Below, piece after piece: positions 55,871 to 64,000 of a stretch of DNA of 64,000 nt. Position numbers and translations under genes: made by a program. Each line of letters begins with the position of its first letter. Within the stretch, counting starts at the first letter, position 1. Source of the stretch: Biscogniauxia marginata (Eukaryota > Ascomycota > Sordariomycetes > Xylariales > Xylariaceae); the NCBI GenBank assembly GCA_022695795.1, contig MU404179.1, positions 48,392 to 112,391 on the forward strand, in the 5' to 3' direction. The notes under the pieces are model-generated. The model did not search any database. It was not told the DNA's origin and saw only the letters and a list, made by a program, of their open reading frames with translations.

Positions 55871-57363
55871 CTAGAAATAAGATCTAGCACTCTCGGCGCG
55901 ATACTCATCGTGCGTGCCCGGAAAGGCACCCACTGGCGTGGCGACTGCAGTACGTTCATCGTCATCAGAGCTAAATTGTTCTTCACCAAAGTCGTCGGAT
56001 CGGTCAGGGGGAGCACGCATCGCTTCAAGAGATTGTCTACTGAGTTCTAGGACTTGATATGGCTTTATAGTATGCATATCGCGCCCCGAGGGAAGACCGG
56101 ACAAAAGGGAAGCCGGTGGTGGTATTGTCTGTGTGAGCATCTGCGCAAGTGTGAGAAGAAAGTTGGGCTGATTGGCTGACCAGCACTCACCGTATCATTG
56201 ACTTTGGACCATTTTGTTTCCAGCATCTCGATCACCCTGATTTCCTCGACTTTTCCCGCGTCAGCACCCCAATTTGTGCCTCGCTCAACTTTCTTGTCTT
56301 CCCTCTTTTCGGACCAGTCTTTCTTCATACGGCTGAGACTAAGGCCTTTCTTAGCCTCCTTTGGCTCGACACCGAGCTCCTGAAGAGCACACCTCAACCA
56401 TCCGATAGCCGTGCCCGTCTGGCCTGATAATTCGGCGTCAATCCCAAAGAACCGGCAGGCTTTGGCACGGCTCGTCTTTCTGAAATCTTCTATATATCGC
56501 AACAAAGCGTCATTCAGTTTGGACATGCCCTTGCTAGGCGACTGGCACAACGATGATGCTTGGGCGGCATGGTCGGCAGCAGCTAGGCAAAGGCGGGCAA
56601 AGAGATGAGCTCGTACTTTGGGGATTTCGGGGGCTTTATACATCCACTCCCGGTTATTCTCGTTACGGTCCTGGGAAACGACAGCGGGGTACGGATCGTC
56701 TTTTAGAACCGCTAGCAGTGTAGCCTCGGCGAGGGCAAGAGAAGACATCGCCCGCGTTGTGGACTGCGCAATATCGACACAAGGAGGGCTTATAGAAAGC
56801 GCCTCGGCCCGACGAGCTAAGTAATCATGGACGGACGCGGCATCCATAAGATGTTTAGTAGCAGTGGTAATGGCAGTTGTGCGCTGTTGGGTACTAATCG
56901 GGGCACCAGTTGTGACATAGAGCGGGTGCAGAGAAGCGCGGGCAAGTAAGGTATGGGCATAGCCCAGGGTAGACAGAGTGAAAAACAATTCATATTCTAG
57001 GGATTGGACCTTCACTCGAGATGTCTCCTTCCCGGGAACAGCATTGTCCGATAGGGTTGGCCGCCACTCAAGGGTTGGCGTGGATGTTAAGACCACATTG
57101 ATCTCCTCCCCGAGCACTACTTTGTTGCCCAGCCCAGCATCGACAGCAAAGAGATAGGGAAGATAGCTATTCAGGTTAGAAACTATCGAGGACAGACTAG
57201 GCCCTTGAGAGGTGACAGGGAGTCTTTTATGCTTCTTCAGAGAGTCCTTCACTACACCCCTGTGCGTGCTTGCGTTGAGGGGCAACGAAGGGTGGGATTC
57301 GCAGGTGAAGCTGGAAGAGAAAGAGAAGGACGACGTAGTTGGCAGTGTGAATGGGAAAGGCAT
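55871..57363 (-). CDS. palC: pH-response regulator protein PalC (BRO1 domain)
   Basis: Two exons, 57363-56191 and 56140-55871, encode 480 residues; the 50-bp intron (GTGAGT donor, CGCAG acceptor) joins WSKVNDT to [21 protein letters not shown]. The N-terminus [16 protein letters not shown] and the C-terminal [14 protein letters not shown] segment are typical of PalC. The body is a BRO1-like alpha-helical domain with [37 protein letters not shown] and [30 protein letters not shown]. PalC links the PalH/PalF receptor complex at the plasma membrane to ESCRT-III (Vps32) and so helps activate the PacC transcription factor at alkaline pH. The start codon is the first in frame. It is divergent from ALG6. 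Confidence 0.95.
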
Positions 57364-57910
57364 GTCGATAGTGAGGCACCGATATTCGAAGTTGCAATTA
57401 TTGGGTTTAGCTAATGCTGGCTTTTAGAGGGTCAACGGCAAAATACCATGCTTCATGTGTGCGTGTGTTACATATGTAAATGTATCTCTATCTAATGGGG
57501 GGTTGTTGTAGACAAGCTGCTTGGCGTGTTATGCCTAGCTTCAGTAGAATTTTTGAAGTATTGAGCGCCACACTGCAGGCACAAGCCACATTGACTGACG
57601 TATGTATGTATACCTAGGTAGGTACGGGCACCCGCTGACCTTCAGCATCCAATGGATCCCTGAAGTACCACCTATGGAATGGAATGTTTACACTAGCCAC
57701 ACCCCATATCGACTTTCGATCCCCACACTCGATCTCCAATTTTAGTCGTTTCGCTAAGGACCCTTGGCAGGCCTTGTCCCCCAAAAAGTTACAACGCCAT
57801 TCTCGAATTGAGTTGAATCCGATCCAACGCGTTCCCCTTCCACGAATTTCCAGAGCGCGGAACTCAATGACGGCGGCAATAGGGCTGTACCAGACCAACA
57901 ATCGGTGACC
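57364..57910. promoter_or_regulatory. Divergent promoter region between PalC and ALG6
   Basis: A 547-bp spacer separates the two start codons. It contains CCTAGGTAGGTACGGG near 57612-57628 and polypyrimidine-rich sequence. No coding feature is supported. Confidence 0.55.
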
Positions 57911-59738
57911 ATGGCTTCTGCACCGCCAGCAGCGCACAAGCCACGGCGCAAGCACAAGAACGTAAAGTCGGGTGCCAAACCCGAAGCTCTTGTGCGCGCT
58001 CCGTCCTTTCCGCTGGCTGCCTTTCTATGGCCCGCCAGAAGCTCACTTTCACAATGGGAGGTTCTGCCATTGATCCTTATGGTTGTCGGTCTCTTCAGAT
58101 GGGCTGCAGGACTATGGGGATATTCAGGTTAGTCGGCCAACATCTATTTCCCCAGACTTAGACTTATGCTTATAAAGTCGTGGCTTAGGCTTCCATAGAC
58201 CTCCCATATTCGGCGATTACGAAGCCCAGCGACACTGGATGGAGATCACTACACATCTACCCATCTCACAATGGTACTTCCACGACCTTGAATGGTGGGG
58301 CCTCGACTACCCTCCCTTGACTGCCTATCACAGCTGGCTGCTCGGCAAGATCGGATCATACATCAACCCGTCATGGTTCGCCCTCTACACCTCGCGAGGT
58401 TCCGACGATCCTACACTCAAGGTCTTCATGAGGGCAACTGTCATCGTCTCCGAATACCTCGTATATATCCCCGCCGCAGTCATCTTCGTGAGGAGGTTCA
58501 GCAGACTCTTTGGAGTGGCTCAATGGTCCGCATCTGTAGCTCTTGCTGCTATTCTCATGCAGCCTGCTATCATTCTCATCGACCATGTCCACTTCCAGTA
58601 CAATACGGTCATGCTGGGCTTAGTCTTGGCAAGCATGTCAAGGATGATGGCAGGCTCGTACATGTGGGCCTCTATCTTCTTCGTTGCTGCTCTTGGATTC
58701 AAGCAGATGGCCCTATACTATGCACCAGCAGTCTTTGCCTTTCTTTTGGGCAGCTGTATCTTCCCCCGAATCAGCCCAGGCCGGTTCTTAGGCATCGCTA
58801 CTGTCACTCTTGCATCCTTTGCTATCCTTGTCTTGCCGCTTATTCTAGGGACCCTATACGATGCAAGCAGAGGAATCGATTCGCGACCTGACCTAGATGG
58901 TCCTCATCCTCCCCTTCCTATTTTCGCATTTCTTTCCTCTTACTTAGACACCAGTGCCTTCTATTATCCAGTGGTGGAGCAGATGGTCCAATTAATCCAT
59001 CGTGTTTTCCCTTTTGCGCGAGGCTTGTTCGAGGACAAGGTCGCTAACTTCTGGTGTGCGGCGAACGTGGTCATCAAATTACGGAAATACCCCGCTGAGC
59101 TTCTCCAGCGAATATCTCTTCTGGCAACTCTGGGCGCAATTGCACCACCGTGTGCCGTCGTCTTCCTCCGGCCACGCAAGGAGCTTTTGCCATATGCCTT
59201 CGCCGCTACTGCTTGGGGTTTTTTTCTGTTCAGCTATCAGGTACATGAGAAGAGTGTGTTGCTTCCACTTCTTCCCACGACCGTTCTTCTCGCCGGAAAG
59301 CAAGGTCTAGGGAAGGATATCAGATCATGGGTGGGGTTTGTGAACATCCTTGGTATATGGACAATGTTTCCTTTACTTCGACGGGTCAATCTCGGCATAC
59401 CCTACGCCGTGTTGACACTTCTGTGGTCATATCTGTTAGGGCTACCCCCTACATCAATGAGCGCATACTTCCAGGAGGGACAGAGCAAATGGGTCCAGTG
59501 GGCCACAGCCCTTGTTCATGCGTGTTTCTATATTGCCATAGCTACCTGGCACGTTCTAGAATTCTTCGTTATTCCCCCGGCGGACAAACCAGATCTTTGG
59601 GTTGTCGCTAATGTCGGGGTAGGCGCTGCTGGATTTGCTCTCTGCTACTTATGGTGTCTGTGGAAACTTATCCAGGAAAGCAGCATTATCCCCGGCTCGT
59701 TGTGGGGAGTCAAAACAGATAAGATCAAGACAAAATGA
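57911..59738 (+). CDS. ALG6: Dolichyl-P-Glc:Man9GlcNAc2-PP-dolichol alpha-1,3-glucosyltransferase
   Basis: Two exons, 57911-58127 and 58189-59738, encode 588 residues; the 61-bp intron begins GTTAGT, ends GCTTAG and splits a Gly codon in YSGFHRPP. The protein is polytopic with about eleven hydrophobic segments. Diagnostic for ALG6 rather than ALG8 are GDYEAQRHWMEITTHLPISQWYF and the luminal EWWGLDYPPLTAYHS loop with the catalytic Asp region, then LIDHVHFQYN and GFKQMALYYAP and the VHEKSVLLPLLP segment. It adds the first glucose to the lipid-linked oligosaccharide in the ER lumen before N-glycosylation. The start ATG has A at -3. Length fits the family. Confidence 0.96.
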
Positions 59739-60466
59739 TCCTACCGAGTACAAGTAGATATATTTCGCACTTGTCATAGATTTGTATAAATATTAGCGGT
59801 TAAAGAGAATTTCTATAAAACGAGCATTGATACAATTTCATCGATCAGTGTAATTACCACCGCCCGAATGGGTTTATGGATACTTGACTCTTGCGGGCTG
59901 CCCCCTAAGAAACAGCACAGCGCAAGTTGTGCATATAACCTCGGTATCATTATAGGTTCCAACATATTCCAGTCGAATTCGCAAGGGGGTACGGCCTACT
60001 CAAACTAGCAGCAATTTGCAAGATCTCACTAAGCGTACCGCATGGAATCAGAGCTGTATTTCATGCGACAGTTGCACAAACACAACCAAAATCTCTGCCT
60101 AGTCCACTAGACATCGACCACTACACAACAATACCACATTCCGTGGTAATATAACAGACTTGGCAGAAAAGGTTGCTGACACGATCTGCACGAATGGCGC
60201 CTACTAGATGTAGGTACTAGCCATCTATTCGAGAGAAAATAATTGGTATCTCTCTGCTTCAATCTGTTCTTCTAGCCTATCGCCATCGTCGTTGATGGAA
60301 GAATAAAGGAGGGTAACGTATCTCAACTATAACTTGGGTTTTCAACACCGTGCTAAGAAAATTTTTGAATATAAACCTGCCTCAAGCACGAATCAAAGAA
60401 TAGATTTGATAAAATGGCTCCTGAGTACCAGAAGGGCCTAATTGTGCAAGCGTTTACACGCCAGTT
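59739..60466. other. Spacer between convergent ALG6 and methyltransferase genes
   Basis: This 728-bp stretch is moderately AT-rich and contains 3' flanks of two convergent genes. No gene is supported. Confidence 0.55.
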
Positions 60467-61472
60467 TCATCCTAGTTTCTTTCCGATAACCGTAAACCGA
60501 ACCACTGTGATATAAGCCCCTTCCCGTGTCTCATGAATGACGCGTGGTAATAGCTGCTTCAACTCCTCTGCCACTTGCTCGTTCTGCGTCTTGCGGGCAA
60601 TTAACTCATGCATGATGAGGCCGCATTCGTGCATCAAGAAAGCCAAGTGAGGTGGACTATCGTGGGCATCCACTTCTACATCTACCAAGCCACTGTCCGA
60701 GAAGATCTTGCCCAAGCCCGGAGCCCAGGTGGGATTTAGTCGTGGATCTTGTGACTTTGTCCGATTCATCAGTGCGAGTATGTTCTCGGTCTTGTTCTCG
60801 GGCTTCGTTGTTTCGACACGTATGGTCTGATTATTGGGTTCAACCCATTGCAGATAGCCACCCGGCTCTGCAAAGCGTTAGAAGTTTGTCTAGTAGGTAA
60901 AAGTAGTGAGTTCATCGACGACGTACTGAGCAGCTTGCTAAGCTTTTCTACCATAGAGGGGACCTCTTCTTCCAGCAGAACAAAGACGAAAAAGCGGATA
61001 TGGATAATATCAAAAACACCAACGAGGTCTTCGGGGATGGGGTCTTTCACGTTTAAGTGTCTGAGGGTGATATTGGACGGGAGGGTTTCGATTGGAGGCG
61101 TCGCATCGAAAGAAATATCCATGCCATATAGTTGGGCTGACTTAGGAAGCTTGTCATGCACGTCAAGGAGCCAGATTCTGGTGGATTTAGTCTATGGATT
61201 CCTCCCAGTTTGAATATTGGACGGTATTCACCCTGTACCTGTCCCGATATCTGCTACTCGCAGGTTTTCCTTGTCTACGGGAATGCTGGGATGGATAACA
61301 TATCCGAAGCTCTTCGTCCACAAATGGTGGAACAAATTGAGGCTGGCTTGTTGCAGAATGTCGCCTTGTTAGCTTTAATGCAACATAGATGCATGAAGAA
61401 TAAGGGAGAAACGAACCGACTATTATCCAGCATGTCTCGCGTGAAAACATAATTATCCGTCTTCGACGCCAT
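60467..61472 (-). CDS. Class I SAM-dependent methyltransferase, LaeA/UMTA-like
   Basis: Four exons, 61472-61417, 61342-61232, 61177-60927 and 60867-60467, encode 272 residues. All introns are short (74, 54 and 59 bp) and splicing rebuilds the family sequence: NYVFTRDMLDNSRLNLFHHLWTK, VADIGTGTGIWLLDVH (SAM-binding motif I), YGMDIS, FDIIHIRFFVFVL and LLKPGGYLQWVEPN (motif III region). This layout is shared by the fungal methyltransferases that include the secondary-metabolism regulator LaeA and small-molecule methyltransferases such as GliN. Regulator or metabolic enzyme cannot be told apart here. It is the last intact gene before the transposon remnant. Confidence 0.88.
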
Positions 61473-62450
61473 GGCTATTTATTAAGATAGCACACCTCGA
61501 TTATACCTAGTGTAGATAGTATTCAAGAGGAGAGGATATAAGGGGTTTTTATAAGCTCACAAGGAACAAAGCAGTATATTGCAGCAAACATCATAGCCAG
61601 GGATGACTACCCCTCTCTCCTCATATAGGTACTTATCTACCTATACATCAATGTACAAATGTACGCGTTTGCTGGTTACACCTACTGAATCAAGACTTGA
61701 AGCCACACCTGACTTACAAACCAGGATTGGCATAACTACACGAATATATCTCAAAATAGACTTTAAATCGATTCTATGTATGATTTGAAAAAGTAGTCCT
61801 TGTCAAGCGATATAATTGCATCATTTAGTGATTTTTTTACCTTCCTTATCCTTACAGGTATAATTGACGGTTAATTCTGTACAAGTTATGGTAAGCTTAT
61901 GAACCAGACTCTCTCTTCTATAGTTCTAAATATACTATATATATAAATAATAACATAGATAAAAAGAATTTATTTCCTTCTCTAGTCTACAGTAATCAAG
62001 TAGCTTAGGGCTCTACCTCTCCCCTGAACCAAGACACTACAGTATTTGCACGTACTGTAAGCGTAGTGTATGGTTGTACTGTTGAGATGGGACGAAGGTA
62101 TGAGGATAGGATCCAGTGTATTAGTCCAAGTTTGAGTCTAGGTATATGGGCTATGCCCATCTATATATATACAGGAGACCATGGGTCGTGTAGCCCCATA
62201 TTTCAACATGTACTCGTGTCTCGGAGGTGCTAGAGTAGGTACTAATACGCATGCAGGCCATCATTCATTCGCCAATTGCATATCAGAGAACCATTCAAGG
62301 ACTCTTTGGATTTATTGGTGTACCAATAAGCTTAACTGTTAACGATCTATCTTCCTGCAACTCAGCCGGTCGATCCGCGCCCCCGTGTTTAGTCCTTGCA
62401 TAATGCATCCTTATCTAACTGCATACCGTTGTGGATCTATAGTGCGTATG
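61473..62450. other. AT-rich spacer between the methyltransferase gene and retroelement remnant
   Basis: The sequence from about 61780 to 61990 is strongly AT-rich with TATATATAAATAATAA-type words. It probably includes the methyltransferase promoter close to 61473 and decayed repeat DNA further right. No gene is supported. Confidence 0.5.
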
Positions 62451-63000
62451 ACATCAACTGGCTGAAGAATCAACTACAAGGCACCCAACCCAGAGGACAG
62501 AAACCAGCTCCAGTCCCCCTAGCCACTCCTGCTAGACTAGTACACCTACGAGGAGAATCGCCTCACCCCACCTTCTCCATGGCAATGCCAGATGTCAATA
62601 ATACAAGCCTATAGCGCCAGCCAAGTACGATGGCTCAGCAGACTTGGAAGGATTCCTTATTCGAGCCAGAATGCATCTGAAGTTCTACGAGCAATCCCTA
62701 AGAAACGAGAATCAGAAGATAATGGCCGTATCTCAGTTATTGTCTGGAAAGGCTCTTCAGTGGTTCCAACCCATCCTCTAGGGTTGCCTAGAAAACTACC
62801 TGTTACGATCAAACAACATAAGAGAACCCGGAAAGGGTCATAAGGGTATGGGAATGGTCATCGGGTTGACGGCGGTAAAACTGAAGCTTCTCTGTGTTGC
62901 TCCAGAGCAACACAGAGCAAGTCACCAGCGCTCTGGTCTGCTCCGGAACACAAGGGAGCAACCATACCTTATAGTGAAAGAAGGGAGTATAAAATAATAT
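62451..63000 (+). mobile_element. Gag fragment of a Ty3/gypsy retrotransposon, degenerate
   Basis: In the frame of 62623 the translation reads KYDGSADLEGFLIRARMHLKF, then NENQKIMAVSQLLSGKALQWF up to a TAG at 62779-62781, the pattern of the retrotransposon Gag capsid domain. Before it another frame carries Pro/Gln-rich gag-like sequence (GTQPRGQKPAPVPLATP), so at least one frame shift separates the parts. After the stop, the same frame continues for some codons (LKLLCVAPEQHRAS) before further stops. No protease, reverse transcriptase or RNase H follows. The element is non-functional. Confidence 0.7.
62890..62917. repeat. Perfect inverted repeat, 13-bp arms with 2-bp spacer
   Basis: CTCTGTGTTGCTC at 62890-62902 is followed, after CA, by its exact reverse complement at 62905-62917. 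It lies within the decayed gag-like region. Confidence 0.95.
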
Positions 63001-63288
63001 GAACATCCTATATATCTAGTTATTCGTTCTCCAGTTATCGATTTAAGACTATAGTCACTCTTTGGAGACTATAGTGAGGGTCATGTAAATCCCTCTGACC
63101 AACATCTTTGCAGTGTTACATCTTGAACTTAATCTTAATTAATGTTATCTGTAAATTAAGACTGTCGATTTAGAGGAGAAATGTGTTATGCGCCTTAGCT
63201 TAGTGAGGCTTATATTTCAAAAACAAAAAAAAAAAAGTTCCTTCGGATTATCCTACTCTTTACAGTCAGACCTGACAGATGCGAAGAC

Positions 63289-63300
63289 AGGTCCGTCACA
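63289..63300 (-). repeat. LTR-terminus-like sequence, minus orientation
   Basis: Read on the minus strand the bases are TGTGACGGACCT, followed by GTCTTCGCATCTGTCAGG. The same word with one difference occurs in plus orientation at 63906-63917 just downstream of the chromodomain remnant. TG-starting termini like this are typical of LTRs, but the opposite end was not identified. Confidence 0.35.
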
Positions 63301-63317
63301 CAATCCTTAGGAGAGGA

Positions 63318-63760
63318 GACGAGGTCTATCTGCTTCGACGTAAACAGGACGTCTCGGTCATAACGCCACAAATCAAAACGAAACGACCAAACGACGAGTC
63401 AGAATTTAAGAAAGTAGGAATATAAAAGATTAAAAGAAGTTCTATCAAGAAATAAATATAGATTGAAACTCCCAAGAAACTCCAGATTGCACTTGATATT
63501 CCACATTCGCTCATGGAACCTGCACCAGCCAACGCTAAACTTTACTCCATCGCCGAACTAGAAGAGGAAAGAGACGAGTACGGAGTTGAACGAATACTAT
63601 AAACGAGAAAATCAGAAAGTCAGATACAATATCTCGTCAAATGGGAAGGATGCCTACCGGGAGAAAACACGCGGGAACCACTCGAGCACCTGAAGAGCCT
63701 GAAGGCTAGAGGATTTTCACCACCAGAACCCAGATCAGCCAGAAGGGCCTACGGATCAAA
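63318..63760 (+). mobile_element. C-terminal integrase and chromodomain remnant of a Ty3/gypsy chromovirus, with stops
   Basis: One frame from 63318 reads DEVYLLRRKQDVSV, then IKTKRPNDESEFKKVG, LDIPHSLMEPAPANAKLYSI, EYGVERIL and QIQYLVKWEGCLPGENTREPLEHLK. These are the GPF-type integrase tail, the HxSLLEPA linker and a chromodomain. In-frame stops at 63423, 63453, 63459 and 63600 break it, the last inside the chromodomain. The catalytic integrase core and reverse transcriptase are missing between this and the gag fragment only about 320 bp upstream, so most of pol is deleted. Confidence 0.75.
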
Positions 63761-63905
63761 ATCCTGGTCTAACTGGGATCAGTCAAGGGAAGAAGAGGGG
63801 AAGACCTCGTTTTATCATCTACAGACCTTTCTTCGAAAGATATTCTTCTTGTTTTCGAATACGGAACAGTCGGTTGGATTAACTTCTGTATTAACTGGTC
63901 CTCGG

Positions 63906-64000
63906 TGTGACGAACCTCCCTGTGTGTTCCTAGTCAGCTGACTTCACAGGTGAGTACGTACTGGGTTTTCTTGATTTGCAGGTAACAGTGGGTTGAGATT
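63906..64000 (+). repeat. Possible start of a 3' LTR, cut by the window edge
   Basis: TGTGACGAACCTCCC begins soon after the chromodomain remnant, where a 3' LTR would be expected. It matches, with one difference in 12, the inverted word at 63289-63300. The window ends before an LTR end could be seen. Confidence 0.35.

Noticed and set aside
39159..61472. Secondary metabolite cluster made of P450, FAH hydrolase, AKR and LaeA-like methyltransferase
   Set aside because: No polyketide synthase, peptide synthetase, terpene synthase or cluster regulator is present, and conserved core genes lie between the members.
1..64000. CRISPR arrays, bacterial operons or prophage
   Set aside because: The DNA is clearly eukaryotic with spliceosomal introns; no regularly spaced repeats were seen.

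Overview
The window looks like chromosomal DNA of a filamentous ascomycete, most likely a Sordariomycete. Most genes have short introns (about 50-200 bp) with GTRNGT donors and CTAAC-type branch points. The protein set is typically fungal: a Ras-regulated LRR adenylate cyclase, PalC, Mob2 and fungal FAH, P450 and LaeA-type enzymes. Short TACCTA/TAGGTA words are scattered through the non-coding DNA. No species can be named from the sequence alone. Exon structures below were assembled by hand from splice signals and reading-frame continuity.

Layout. 0.8-25 kb is a block of conserved housekeeping and signalling genes: adenylate cyclase (-), RTC4-like (-), dynactin subunit dynamitin (+), ribosomal protein eS28 (+), molybdopterin synthase small subunit (+), a PSI-domain membrane protein (-), a Mob2-type NDR-kinase activator (-), the Paf1-complex subunit Leo1 (+) and a patatin-like phospholipase (+). 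25-35.6 kb is gene-poor, with a small Cys-containing secreted/GPI-like candidate (29.1 kb) and an unknown Gly/Ala-rich protein (32.2 kb). ERB1 (-) lies at 35.6-38 kb. 39-51.5 kb is an accessory-looking stretch with a cytochrome P450, an FAH-family hydrolase, a small AT-hook protein, a CorA-like membrane protein and an aldo-keto reductase, separated by AT-rich spacers and a tRNA-like fragment. 53-59.7 kb returns to conserved genes: an RBR ubiquitin ligase, PalC and the ER glucosyltransferase ALG6. 60.4-64 kb holds a LaeA-like methyltransferase and then a decayed Ty3/gypsy chromovirus with premature stops.

How the genes relate. Several have cell-signalling or morphogenesis roles: cAMP synthesis, the dynein/dynactin motor, the Mob2-NDR kinase pathway and ambient-pH sensing by PalC. 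There is no operon-like arrangement. Three close divergent pairs (RTC4/dynamitin, Mob2/Leo1, PalC/ALG6) share short promoter regions, and the molybdopterin synthase and PSI-protein genes converge with only 64 bp between stop codons. The P450, FAH hydrolase, reductase and methyltransferase are typical accessory metabolism genes, but they are spread over more than 20 kb without a backbone enzyme, so I do not call a biosynthetic cluster. I did not find a convincing new multi-gene system. The features most worth checking are the patatin-like gene (apparent 5' frame break and Thr in the nucleophile elbow), the Ser-Gly tail of the molybdopterin synthase subunit, and the dispersed palindromic motif.
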